DNA from: Incurvaria masculella
Taxonomy: Eukaryota > Arthropoda > Insecta > Lepidoptera > Incurvariidae
DNA: 64,000 bases
Assembly: GCA_946894095.1 (NCBI GenBank)
Contig: OX335646.2
Span: forward strand, 20,268,077-20,332,076
Direction of reading: 5' to 3'
The notes beneath the pieces were generated by a model. The model saw only the letters and a program-made list of their open reading frames with translations, did no database searches and was not told the origin of the DNA. Positions 52,801 to 63,880 of the stretch are shown here, one piece after another. Both the position numbers and the translations under genes were made by a program. Every line of letters starts with the position of its first letter. Within the stretch, counting starts at the first letter, position 1.

Positions 52801-53399
52801 TTTATTTATTTTTTTTCTTTATTTATTTATTTAATTAAAATACGCATACGTGTTCAGTAATTTGTCCTGCAATGGCAATAGCAATCTTTATTTTCCAGGA
52901 TCAAATCCAATCATAACCTTTTCTAGACTGGAATAGCGTCGCAAGCGGCTTCTGACCTAAATTAACTGCACACATTTGCACTGATGGCGGGCAGGCCAAT
53001 TCCGCAAACCTTTGCCTCTTGTTCGTACTGCTGCGTCATTGCTCCGAAAATGACGATACAATTTAACCAACTAACATTATAAATATGTAACTATTTTTCA
53101 TTTTCATTTCTCTCGAGATAACAGTGATCTTGGTTTAGGACCCGAAATATGCATTTCAGAATGTAAGCTACTCTTGGCCGCGATTGCACGAAGAGACGGC
53201 TGAGTTAATCAATGTTCAAACACGTCACCTTGTAAGTGTAGTTCAGAACGATGTCAGTGCCTGTGCATACTCACAACGGACATTTATAGTTATCTACATA
53301 ATGGAAAAATACACGTTTCAAGGAACCAACCGTCAAAATTCTTCTAGAAACAAAACAACAAACCACGGACATTAGTACCGTCTCTTTCTACCACTCAGC
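52801..53399. other. Spacer with partial MITE E copy 4
   Basis: GATTGCACGAAGAGACGGC and GTTCAAACACGTCACCTTG at 53176-53235 match one end of MITE E; the other end is missing. The rest has no feature. Confidence 0.5.
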
Positions 53400-53870
53400 A
53401 ATTCAAGGCTGTTGTCTCCCTCATACACGCGTGCCTAGCGACACTGTAGAGCCAATGGGAGAGGACCACGACGGCAGCCATCTTGTTGTTAGCCCGCCAC
53501 GGCGCGAGGGCATCTCGCCGCCACAGACCGCCGACCGCCGCGAGTAACGCCAGTCGCGTCCCGGGGTCTCGTCGTCGCCGCTTTCGGGCTGACTCGGTGG
53601 AGCACAACCGCACCCTCTGTCTCTTTGGCACCCAACCCAACGTGCTCCTTGGAGTGGGCTCCGCCAACCGCTGTGGAGACACCGAGCCGCTCGAGCTTCG
53701 CTGCGCGGGGGCAGGCGCCATTCGCCGCCCAACCACGTGCTCCAGACCTCATCATCACTGGGTACCGTACCGAACCTTCTTTTTTTTGCCGGCACTAGAG
53801 ACAGTGCGCGTAACATTTCTCAGTGTCGTCGTTCGTATTAGGGGGCTCAATTAGGAACCTACTCTTTTTC
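53400..53870. other. CpG-rich block, unassigned
   Basis: Dense CpG, open in several frames on both strands; the predicted peptides are Arg/Ala/Ser-rich without a domain. It may be the 5' or coding part of a decayed retroelement or a CpG island. The following 53871-54560 is AT-rich and ends AATAAATTAATAAATACATA, like a LINE 3' end. Confidence 0.25.
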
Positions 53871-54631
53871 CTTACCTACTTTTTTGTGTTTATGCTCGTT
53901 CTAGATCATTGGTTGTTGTTTCTGTTTGTATATATTTAACCATTCATACTACATGGTGCATTAATTTAATTTTTCTGGTTTTGATTTGGTTAGAGAGAAT
54001 TAGTAGCCATCTTGTGACGTATGGTTAAGGACCCGGTCCCGCTCACTGACTGATATCCGCATGGCATTCACTTAACCATGCGTCACAACTGGCGTCACGC
54101 ACAGCGTGACATCCTTTATTAAAAAAATATATATATTAAATCCATAACAACGCCAGAAAAAAAGCGCCGCCTCAAGCATTCAAAAAGTATATAATATATA
54201 TTTATTTTTATTTAATTTTATATTTATTAAACAAAATTTTAAAAGATCTTCATTTATTTTCTTTATTTTTAAATCGAGTTAATATTAAACGTTGAGGCGT
54301 CCGGTCACCACGATCAACCGTACCAAAGGAGTGCTACTTGTCCTTGAGTTTTCTCTACACTGCTTCTTGGCATCAGTAAACACTCTGTATGGAGGCGATG
54401 GCATGGTGCCAGATGGAATGAGTCTCCTGCTTAAGAAGCAGGGCAAAGCCATGATCTAGGACGCGACTGGTTGGAAACCTTTTCCTAGCAACATTTTCGG
54501 GTATTCTGTAGGTTTAAATGCCGCAAAGGCATTAATAAATTAATAAATACATAAACATCACAAGTAAAGTAGTGTTAAGTGTACTACTTTAGGTAAAATA
54601 TAATAGTTATTTTTTTTTTTACGGTTTTTTT

Positions 54632-54775
54632 TATGCAACCTGACGTGGATGGCCACCACACATCCATGGAGCAACTCGCATTCGTGACGAAATGCACTTA
54701 TCGAACTCAGAAAGAGAAAGAAAGTGGTGCATGTCGGGGCGAGGAATTGAACCCAGACCTCTGGTACGCTGGTAC
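54632..54775 (-). repeat. SINE type B copy with internal deletion
   Basis: On the minus strand: CCAGAGGTCTGGGTTCAATT (B box kept), TCGTCACGAATGCGAGTTGC, then directly GTGGCCATCCACGTCAGGTT and poly-A. The middle core is missing. Confidence 0.7.
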
Positions 54776-55274
54776 GGTAATTGCTTCATAATCTGTATGG
54801 AGTCACGAAGTGATCGGGTTTTTAAAATCACTAGGAAAAAGATTGCAAGACGTGTTCGGTGAGCACCGAGCCGGAAAATGTTTCAATAAGCTAGCAAGCA
54901 TGGGAGAACCGGGAGTGGTGATAGAAACCCTTTCTTATGGCGACGGCGTAGCCACGAGTTAGTGGGAAAGTTCTTACTGTAGTTAGTTGCCTCAAGAATT
55001 AGGATCACGCTAATTTTAATCCTCGTTACACTAAACGGAGTTCTGTGAAGTTCTTACGTATTCTGACGTGGCGTTGGGACTCGAGAAAACTAATAAATTT
55101 CGAATTCTTAAGAAAACTCTCCGCACTTGCTACTCTCGTCCTTACATTCTCGCTGAAGTGAGTGGACGTTGGAGTGGCGTTCCAAAAATGTGTTGGTTAA
55201 GAAAATGTTTAACACCTATTGATGTCGTCGGGTGCCATTTAGTTGAGAATCTTTGTAAGTATTACTTTACATAA
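54776..55274. other. No gene recognised
   Basis: A 68-codon frame at 55068-55274 shows no domain. Confidence 0.45.
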
Positions 55275-55556
55275 AAACCGGCGAGTCGGACTCGCACATG
55301 AAGGATTCCGTACTATTATATAAAATTTAACCCAAAATAAATCAAATTTCTTGTTTGGTTACTTTTCATTAATTTTGTTTTTTATTTATACTATCTGTCG
55401 TTATAGCGACAACAGAAATACACACTCTGTGAACATTTCAGCTGTCTACCTATCACGTTTCATGAGATACAACCCTGGAACAGACGAACGGACGGACAGC
55501 GGAGGCTTATTAATAGGGCTCCGTAGGCACCCTTTGGGTACGGAATCCTAAAGAAG
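55275..55556 (-). repeat. Dispersed family C copy 5
   Basis: AAAACCGGCGAGTCGGACTC ... TTTCATGAGATACAACCCTG ... GGACGGACAGCGGAGGCTTA ... CACCCTTTGGGTACGGAATC. Confidence 0.8.
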
Positions 55557-55579
55557 CGACAAATAAATTGACCAAATAT

Positions 55580-55900
55580 CCCTACAAATTCCCAAAAGTA
55601 GACTATCCCCTAGTGCCGAGCCTATGGTATAACAGGCAGTGTGTAAGCCATGGATTGCGATGCGGCTTAAAGGCTTTGAGTCGATATCCCGCGAGAGAGG
55701 TTGGCGGGAGGGGGTAATTACAAGACTAATTGGATAGTTTTGCACACAAGCCGTCAGCTTATGTTAGGCCGGCGGCTATTATGAGATGGAATTGATGTTT
55801 AATGCCTCGTCCCTGCCGCCTTGCGAGGACCCTAAGCCGAAAGCCGCGGCGACGGCGAGTGGGCAACACTGTATGAGTTAGGGTATCTGGGGACTGGATA
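55580..55900. promoter_or_regulatory. Non-repetitive GC-balanced block with homeodomain-type sites
   Basis: Contains GGGTAATTACAAG and ACTAATTGGATAG within a stretch unlike the surrounding repeats. Clustered TAAT cores could indicate a regulatory element; no conservation data were available. Confidence 0.2.
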
Positions 55901-56195
55901 TAACTAGCTTCTGACGGTCTACACGGTCCTTTGAGACAGTCGGGAGTTTCTAGCCAATTTTGGGTATATACTTGGTAATTATAGTTATTGATTTGTGTTT
56001 TTCATAACTATAACATTAACGTGCAAATATACTTGTGCATTGAGGGATTTATGGAACACGGGAAAGTTCATGATTGTGGTATGGTTGGTTTGTGCCGCAT
56101 TAACTTGGTGGCACTGTAATTATAATTTTGCGCATGCCCAGTAGAGCAACCAATAGCGTGCGCTGGTTTCCTGGCCTATGATGTGTTACTTTTTA

Positions 56196-56455
56196 GGGTT
56201 CCGTACCCAAAGGGTGAAAACGGAACCCGATTACTATGCCTCCGCTGTCCGTCCGTCCGTCCGTCTGTCACAGGGCTGTATCTCATGAGCCGTAATAGGT
56301 AGGAAGCTAAAATGTTCACAGAGTGTGTATTTATTGTGCCGCTATAACAACAAATAGGTAATATTTAAAAATAATAACAAATAAATGGGGCCCCCATACA
56401 AAAAACGAGATTTTTACTGTTCAATTTGTGTGTCCGTCGATAATGGTCGAATAAA
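56196..56455 (+). repeat. Dispersed family C copy 6
   Basis: AGGGTTCCGTACCCAAAGGG, (CCGT)n, CTGTATCTCATGAGCCGTAA, GGGGCCCCCATACAAAAAAC. The 3' hairpin end is missing. Confidence 0.8.
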
Positions 56456-56689
56456 AGTTAACATAACCAATGGTAAAAGAAACGGGAAAAGTATAATAAC
56501 TTAACTATACCGAATGTTTAAGACGGAGTTAACATGTAATTCTATAAAATAAACATAAGAACATTTATCAAAAATGTCTCGGCAATGTTTATTCAGTGCA
56601 CTACGCCATGCCTCTTCTCACCCTATTTGCATAACAGAAAAAAGCGATAATTTTAGTCTTCCCCCGGCACGTACGAAATTTAAAGTTAC

Positions 56690-57240
56690 GCAAACAATTT
56701 CGCTACTCACACGCGAATATTCCGCCCCTTTTCATAAACTCGACCGGGGGTGAGGGCGCCCCCAGCCACCAGGAGTCGACGCGCCGTGACGCTCAAGAAA
56801 TAATATGGAAATGACGACGTCTCCTACCCTCCCCGCCGCCCCACTCCGCCGCCGGGGCGCGGAGCCCCGACGTCGATTTTCCATGAGAATGGCAAATTGT
56901 GGATGTTTATTCACGAATTTTCCATTTCTCGCTCCGAATGCCCCGCGACGGCGGAAGCGAGCGTCAAATTTTGGAAAAAACCTAACAAAGCAACAAAGGC
57001 GGCCGCTGCAGACAATACAAAGTTCGGGTCATTCATTAGGGCTCGGTCCGGAGTGAGGTAGTTTTTGCTAATTCCCTTGACGGAGTAATTAATCTTGTTC
57101 GACTGGGACGGGGGGTGATATTGGCATTGTTTTTCGGCGAGCCGGCGCGGCCTCGGGGTCCGCCGGGCCCCGCGGTGCCCCCCCCGCCCCGACCCACCTC
57201 CGCCACGCGTCACTACCCCCATACAGCAGTGACCAAACAT
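56690..57240. promoter_or_regulatory. GC-rich non-repetitive block, candidate regulatory region
   Basis: Alternating GC-rich and AT-rich segments (GGAGTAATTAATCTTG, CATTCATTAGGGCTCGG) without repeat family motifs. Frames on both strands are open only through composition. Resembles the texture of conserved non-coding DNA, but this is inference. Confidence 0.25.
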
Positions 57241-57427
57241 CCTAGCAATCTTTATTACACATGTTTCAGCCTGAAACCTTTCGCTGAAATGAGGAATGGA
57301 TCGCGTCCGAATCGCGGCATGAGCATCAGTCGTATAGTTACGCTTTTATGAACAACAATCAAAAGACAGACAAACAAACGAATCCTGTTAAGCTTTTCGG
57401 AGCAAACCAATATTCTTATTAGGTATA

Positions 57428-57765
57428 TGTAAATGGACATGGATTTTATACAGCTGTCATTATAATAGCCTAACCTAGCCTTCCTTTTATTGCTCGGCTA
57501 CATGTAACTGGATGGAAAACACGGGCAATATTCATTGCCGCCTCGACCATCGTTTATTCAACGTGATGGTACCAAGCCGGGCGGGATTCACCCTAGCACC
57601 TAGTAAATAATGAAAGGGTACCTACAGCTTTATGTGGAATTCGAACCAGGGCCAGCGTCAACGGTTTAAAACGGTCGCCCATCTAGGACCCAACCGCGCT
57701 GACAGTTGAACCACCACACTTATCGCAGCGCAAGGCGTCGCCAGTAGTACTGCCGAGGTTGTCAA
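57428..57765 (-). repeat. SINE type A copy
   Basis: GCTCGGCTACATGTAACTGG, ACCATCGTTTATTCAACG, CCTAGCACCTAGTAAA, GAATTCGAACCAGGGCCAGC and CCCAACCGCGCTGACAG match 58825-59192. Confidence 0.75.
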
Positions 57766-57803
57766 ACAATCATAGTTTGTCTTTGATGATGGCTGAATTT
57801 TAA

Positions 57804-58155
57804 GGCTGTTCCGACCCATATAAAGTTGTTTGCACACATAACGCAAAAAGTATTGCACTTTAAGCCACGAATTAATAATAAAAGTTTAATAAAGTCATAT
57901 TACTTGCAGCGAAAACAATTTCAGGATTATTGGTTTTATTACAATTTATTTAAATACGATTTTTATTTAACAGCGCTGTAAAACGGTGTAAAACTTCTAA
58001 TCGGAAATTACAACGAAACCATTAAACCTGAAATTGTGAATATGTTTTCGCTGCAACTACTATGGCTATATTTAATATTTTTGACGAATTCGTGCCTTAA
58101 AGTGCAATATTTTTTGCGTTCAGTGTAAAAAAACATTGTATGGGTCCGAACATCC
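57804..58155. mobile_element. piggyBac-like MITE J with TTAA duplication
   Basis: TTAA at 57800-57803 and 58156-58159 flank ends GGCTGTTCCGACCCATA and TATGGGTCCGAACATCC, which are inverted. Similarity continues inward (GCAAAAAGTATTGCACTTTA / AAAGTGCAATATTTTTTGCG). No transposase. Confidence 0.8.
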
Positions 58156-58159
58156 TTAA

Positions 58160-58824
58160 AGTGAACGACGCTTTATCTTTAAATTTTGAAGCGTTCGTTG
58201 AATAGGTATAAAACATTTTTTTTAAGATTATTTGTCTTTCTTGCGCAGCCGGGTAAAAACATTTTCTTTGGAAAATTTGGTTTTGTGTCATCGTCAATTT
58301 TGGTAAGAAGGTTTGACCAGTTTGTCAAAATATATAATTTTCGTATGGACACATGGTAGAAACATTTTATTATTGGTTCCGGTTGAGCGAGGAGGTAAAA
58401 ACAAATAAACATGTGACAAGAGTTGAAAACAGTCAATGGTTTTTCGTAATTTTAAGTAAGATAGTCGAGGCAAGCATTCTCTTCTAGCTTGAAGACAGAA
58501 GTCTTTATATACTAATACTATAGCGGCATGTAGCTACATATTATTGACTGACACGCCCTATGACTCTCGCCGACCTCTGAGATGTTGACGATATTCGGGC
58601 TTCAGGCGTATTTCTGGAAATCAATCTCGCAAGCAGGCAGAAAAAATAGATTGGAAGTTGTTGCTGGAAATGTATTACAAATAAAATCTGTTAACCATCT
58701 TCAGATATACCTAAGTCAGCACAAATAACACATCTGAATAGAATTTCGTTTTTTTGAATAGTATTTTTTTTTGTTTCGTAATAATGAGATAATTTGTTTA
58801 GGCCAGGTAATTAAAGGCTTTTTC
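58160..58824. other. No feature recognised
   Basis: AT-rich spacer. Confidence 0.5.
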
Positions 58825-59192
58825 TTATGTAACTGGACATGGATGGCATACCAAACTGACCGTCAGATATTAGCCTAACATGCCACATGGGAACTTGATG
58901 CCATGCCAGGACCTTCCTTATATTACTCGGCTGCATTGAACTAGATGGAAAACACGGACAATTTTCATTGCCACTTCGGCCATCGTTCATTCAATGCGAT
59001 GGTACCAACCCGGGCGGGATTAACCCTACCACCTAGTAAGGAAGGGGACCCATAGTTTTACATGGAATCCGAACCACGACCAGCCTTAACGGTTGATAAT
59101 TGTCACCCATCCAGAACCTAACCGCGCTCAAAGATGCTTCGCCAAGCTTATCGAATCGCAAGGAATCGCGCCACTGCGCTACCGAGGCTGAC
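58825..59192 (-). repeat. tRNA-derived SINE type A, near full length
   Basis: On the minus strand it starts GTCAGCCTCGGTAGCGCAG with an A box TAGCGCAGTGG; the B box is decayed. The body has CATGTAAAACTATGGG, GGTTGGTACCATCGCATT, GATGGCCGAAGTGGCAATG, TCCGTGTTTTCCATC, AAGGTCCTGGCATGG and the tail ATCCATGTCCAGTTACATAA. 368 bp; best preserved type A copy. Confidence 0.8.
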
Positions 59193-59903
59193 AAAGTGAA
59201 AAATATAGGTTACTGAAGATGTTCTTTCTTTTACTCTACATTCAGTGGTACTTAACCCTAAACCCGCGGACCGCATGCCGCCCCTTATGACGTACGTTTT
59301 GGGTTATTTTTTTGATAACTTTACTTGTATTCATACGCCTTTCTATATTTGCATACAAATTTTTAGATGCTTATATTACGAAATAAAAAACATACAGGCG
59401 TAGCTTTCAGTTTATTAATTTAATGGGCAAAATATCAGAAACATATTTCTTGATTTGACTGCGGAATCAGGCACGAGCCATTGTATGGAACCTGATCACC
59501 TCATTACCCACGTACGTCGTGTGTTCTGAGCTCGTATATATCCAAGCTTTCCATGGCACCCGTCCTGCCCGAGTCACTACCTGTGCATCCACAACAATAG
59601 TACGCAGGACACAAACATACGATAAATCATATCTCTGTTGTCCCTCAACGAATAAAGTTGAAGAAAGTTGAAGAAACCAACAAACCAACAAATACAAATT
59701 CACATTAAGAACATTAAAAAATGGTTTAACCTCAGATATTTTACGATTTATCGATTACGGGCCCACCCCGTAAGCGTCATAAAATTATGCTTCCCATACA
59801 AACGTAGTTTCCTAATAATTTGAAAACTCCTGTTTCAATTTACATAATAATTGGTATCTAATAATAGGCAACAATTATTTGTGTCCGCACGTTTTGGTTT
59901 TTT
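59193..59903. other. No gene recognised
   Basis: Contains AACGAATAAAGTTGAAGAAAG near 59648 and a minus-strand 78-codon frame with a hydrophobic start, judged incidental. Confidence 0.4.
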
Positions 59904-60541
59904 AACCGACTTCAAAAAAAGGAGGAGGTTATCAATTCGTCTGTATGTTTTTTTTTTTTTGTTTTTTTTTTTTTTAATGTTTGTTACCTCATAACTTTTT
60001 CCTGGGTGAACCGATTTTGATTATTATTTTTTTAAATGATAGCTAGTGCTTCCCAAGTGGTCCCATTTTAATTTGGTTATGTTCTGACAATGATATCCAT
60101 GAGAAAATCATAAAAGTCTTAAATTTGTATTAAGATGTGCGCGACAAATGGATGAATAACTCAATATAACGCCAACCGATTTCGGTGATTCTTTTTTTAT
60201 TGGAAAGGACTTGTTCAAATTAGTAAGTGTACTTAAGATTCACTAAAAATTAACAAATAAAAAAAAATTTAACAAAAAAAATAACAGACTTCAAAGAAAA
60301 AGCACTAAAAAGTAAAAAATAATGCTCATTTTTGTAGTTACGATTTCTGTTATTTTTTGAGTCGGTGTCAGCCAAGGTTAGGTTAGGTTAGGTTAGGTTA
60401 GGTTAGGTTAGGTTAGGTTAGGTTCTCTTGATTGGCGCAGCGCGTGCCCGGCTGACGCCGACTCAAAAAATAACAGAAATCGTAACTACAAAAATGAGCA
60501 TTATTTTTTACTTTTTAGTGCTTTTTCTTTGAAGTCGGTTA
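59904..60541. mobile_element. AACCGACTTC-type element with internal inverted repeat and telomere-like array
   Basis: Ends AACCGACTTCAAA (59904) and TTTGAAGTCGGTT (60528-60540) are inverted. Inside, ~110-bp arms (about 60264-60373 and 60450-60560) mirror each other with few differences (GCACTAAAAAGTAAAAAATA / TATTTTTTACTTTTTAGTGC). Between the arms lies (GGTTA)9. The left third is a phrase common in lepidopteran repeats (GTGAACCGATTTTGATTATT). No protein frame. Confidence 0.7.
60376..60424. repeat. Interstitial telomere-type array (GGTTA)9
   Basis: Nine uninterrupted GGTTA units plus GGTT, equal to the insect telomere repeat TTAGG on the same strand in permuted form. It lies in the loop of the surrounding inverted repeat, not at a chromosome end. 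Confidence 0.9.
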
Positions 60542-60560
60542 TTTTTTTTGTTAATTTTTT

Positions 60561-62204
60561 TTTTTTCTAAAAATGCATCTTGGGTCAACCCACAGAGAAA
60601 AGATTATTTCAAGACAGTGAGAGTGGTTTTTTTTTAAAATTGCATACACAGATTCATGTTCGTTTGCCTTATATTTGATACCAACTGTCAAAAATTTAAA
60701 GAGTATTTTTAAAATTATTTGTAAACTATATTTGTATTGAAACAATGATTATTACTCATTTCATACTTAAGTGGACAAGAGAAACACTTTCCTCTAGACA
60801 CTACAATACTTCCTCACCAACATTTTTTGAACTGAAAGTATAAAAATATCATACTCCGTCCATGAATTTTGGTAATTGTGAAGAAACGTGAAATAATTTA
60901 AATGGTTAGAAAATATATTTTAACGCAAATCAAAAAATCTACGAAGGGGCGAACAAGGGTATATATTACGATTAAAGCCCGATATTGGTTAAATTCCGGA
61001 ATGTAAATTAGCGAAATCGACGATATAAACAATTCAGTAATATTTTCGTATTTCATATTTGAAATTATTTATTCAGTAGAGCATTTTTTTCAAGCATACA
61101 ATAATAATTCTAAGCTCTTAATGATGTACAATTATTATAAATACTATGCAATTAACGATACATAACTCGTAATACATATTATAGAGGTCCGGAGCCCCAA
61201 CAAAAAGTTGGGGCTCCGGCATGTAGGCAACAGATATATAGGCAACTATATTAATAACTTACATTGTATATCCCAGGGATATCTTTATGAAACTAAGCAG
61301 AGATAAGCTTTACTGTCAATTAGAGTTAGCTATTCTCATTAATAATGGAATGAATAATAACACGAAACTATCCAGCACTTTTGTTCATCGCAGTTGAGGC
61401 CAACTTACTTAAGGCGCTAGGACTAGCCAACTACTCGCGCCATACAAATGCACCTTTTAACAAATGTAATAATATGTTTTGAAACGCTTCAGCAAATCCA
61501 AATAGAACTCCAGACTGATAATGGATTGTTAATATTTTTTTATTCCATCATTTATTTAAATAATAATAAAAATAAAAAAGTTGATTTTTCTCATTAGAAA
61601 TCTGAAAGTAATTCGATTTCTAGATATAAGCAAAAACAGCATATATGCATAAACAAAATATTCCATTTGCTTTTAGATTTCTACATTTAGTCAAAAAAGT
61701 TCGGAAATGGACACCGTTTCCGCAATGTATTTTGTATAGAAAAAGGAAACATACATTAACAAAAATAATTCAATTCCTAGACAAGGAATCATATATTGTA
61801 AGAATGACACTTATAATCGTCAGACTTAGTTAGTTAACTTGGGGTGCCTCGTCTAACTTTGCGATTTGGCTAGTACCAGGCCCTTAAGCACAACAAGTCC
61901 TAACTTGTTAAGTCGAATTACGAATTTCTCGCCTTTGCTGTGGAAACTCTTGGGACTTGGTGCCAAGACGCCAACAGTTGAGACTAGTGAGCACTAGTGA
62001 GCATACTGTATACGAGGTAAATAAAGCAATTATTGATTAATAGCTGCGGTACCGGGCTACGCTCCGGATAGTATAGATGTTTTCCGGTACATGTAAAATG
62101 GAGCCAATGTCACTATGTATCTCTATGTAAAAAATAATTTCGATCGATTGCTCCATTTCTGCGTAAAAAAACGAATTAACAAATACACTTTCTAATTTTA
62201 TTGT
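60561..62204. other. No gene recognised; contains a 13-bp GC hairpin
   Basis: CCGGAGCCCCAAC (61189-61201), loop AAAAA, GTTGGGGCTCCGG (61207-61219) is a perfect hairpin in AT-rich DNA. GGTAAATAAAGCAATTATTG near 62015 resembles a retroposon 3' end. Otherwise featureless. Confidence 0.5.
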
Positions 62205-62308
62205 AAATCACTAGGCTTACCACAGTTATTTTTCTCAGTGAGAAGATAGTTAGAAGACGTTATTAAAAGTATGACAGTGAAACACAACTGTGGTAAACCA
62301 AGTGATTT
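62205..62308. mobile_element. Small MITE
   Basis: AAATCACTAGGCTTACCACAG (left, 21-nt arm beginning AAATCACTAGG) and CTGTGGTAAACCAAGTGATTT (right, ending AAGTGATTT) are inverted with two or three mismatches around an ~60-bp centre. Confidence 0.6.
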
Positions 62309-62496
62309 TAAACTCCCACAGTAGTAAATAGAAATTTTATTGAATAGTGAACCATTGACATCATACAAAAGCAATGAAAAATTAAGCATATTTTCTAAAT
62401 ATTTTTAACGTTAACTATAATAATGTTCCTATTAAAACACGGCACTTATATCAACTTTGTATAGACGCAGCTGTATCCCACCTTTATTGATTGATT

Positions 62497-62602
62497 GAAT
62501 TGATTGATTGAAAATTCTTTATTACGCCACAAAAAAAAAACAATTTACAAAAGAAAGTATAGTGCAAAAACAACATAAGTGGGGCGCAAAGGCGGACATG
62601 TT
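62497..62602 (-). mobile_element. LINE 3'-end fragment (tail family L)
   Basis: TTCTTTATTACGCCAC, ACAATTTACAAAAGAAAG and GTGGGGCGCAAAGGCGGAC match 16850-17010. Confidence 0.6.
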
Positions 62603-63497
62603 TTCTGGGTACAAGTAATTAATTTATGGTCCGGAGAGCGACATAATACCGAAAAAAAGTTTTCGATACTATCCCGAGAGAAGCCGGGGCCGCATATACT
62701 TTTAAATAAATATGCGTTATACTGACCATATTCGGTGCACTTAAGGACTGCAATGATTCCAAAAGAGAGCAGTGGTCAACGTTTCTAGAATATAAAAACT
62801 GCTTTACAATAATTTCCACTGCACCGTAACTTATGGAAATGTAAAATAATGAAATCAAATGAAATTTCATAATGTAATGTTTATTCCAAAGTTGTAAAAT
62901 GTAAACTGTAAAATTATAATATTGAGTATGAACCTATGCATGTTTAAACGTAAGAATATGCACGGAAATCCAGTTGCCGAAGTATTTACAGAAACGGATC
63001 GCATAATTCACATATCGGATGAACCGTTTGTTACTAACAAATAACTTACATCAAACTGTTTACATCAAACCAGGGTACAAGTAAAAATTACTAATGTTTA
63101 TACACACACGAAGCTTATTTGAAATAGAAACTGTCAAACTTTGAGGGTAACAGATGAGTGCAATGTAACCCCTGAACGCGCGTAGACTCTGAGTGCAAAA
63201 TAAAATATTTAAGAGAATACTCCCTTGGTAATAATACATATGATGAGGCCAATTTGAAAAGTTTCCGTTACGACCACTTTGAGCCTTTGGACCCATAGAA
63301 GACCATGAAATCAGAGCTATTGATTGTAATTTTATTTTCATACTTAAACAGGAACGTACTTTTTACTAAACCAACTTTAGATTGGGTGCATCTTTTGGAG
63401 AAATCATTATAACATGAATTATGACTATCTCGATGGAATTATTTTATCAAGCGAATGAGATTTGGCAGAGGACATTTTTTTTTATAAAACTCGTCAC
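62603..63497. other. No feature recognised
   Basis: AT-rich; short minus-strand frames not protein-like. Confidence 0.5.
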
Positions 63498-63690
63498 ACC
63501 ACACCTACTGTCATGATATGCGCCAAACACAAGGGCCCTTGTGGGGAAACCCACTCAAAACATAGAACACCTCGCATTTGTAACATAATGCACTGATCAG
63601 ACTCAGAAAAAGATTGAACCTATGACCACAGATCCATGACTCATGCTAGAGATGATAGCAAGGGATGCTCGCTAAGCTACGGGCCTCTTC
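63498..63690 (-). repeat. Decayed SINE type B copy
   Basis: On the minus strand: GTAGCTTAGCGAGCATCCC (A-box region), GTGGTCATAGGTTCAATC (B box), TCTGAGTCTGATCAGTGCAT. The tail is diverged. Confidence 0.5.
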
Positions 63691-63700
63691 GTTCTTAACT

Positions 63701-63880
63701 AACTTTCATTTCATTTCTTTAAACTTTTTTGATAGTCAAACTTCACTAAGTTACGTCAAAAACTGAATTATTTGCGGATTCTTTTAACACAGTAATGAAA
63801 TACATACTTAGTTCTAATTGCTATTGCCAAACATTTTTTTGTAGAACAGTTTAAGGCAAAGAAGAACCAGAACGAATAAA
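63701..63880. repeat. Dispersed repeat M copy 2
   Basis: TTTCATTTCATTTCTTTAAA, TAGTCAAACTTCACTAAGTT, GAAATACATACTTAG and GCTATTGCCAAACATT match 42296-42500. Confidence 0.6.

Noticed and set aside
61189..61219. Stem-loop with GC-rich arms resembling a bacterial terminator
   Set aside because: The DNA is insect nuclear; rho-independent terminators do not apply. Kept only as a hairpin.
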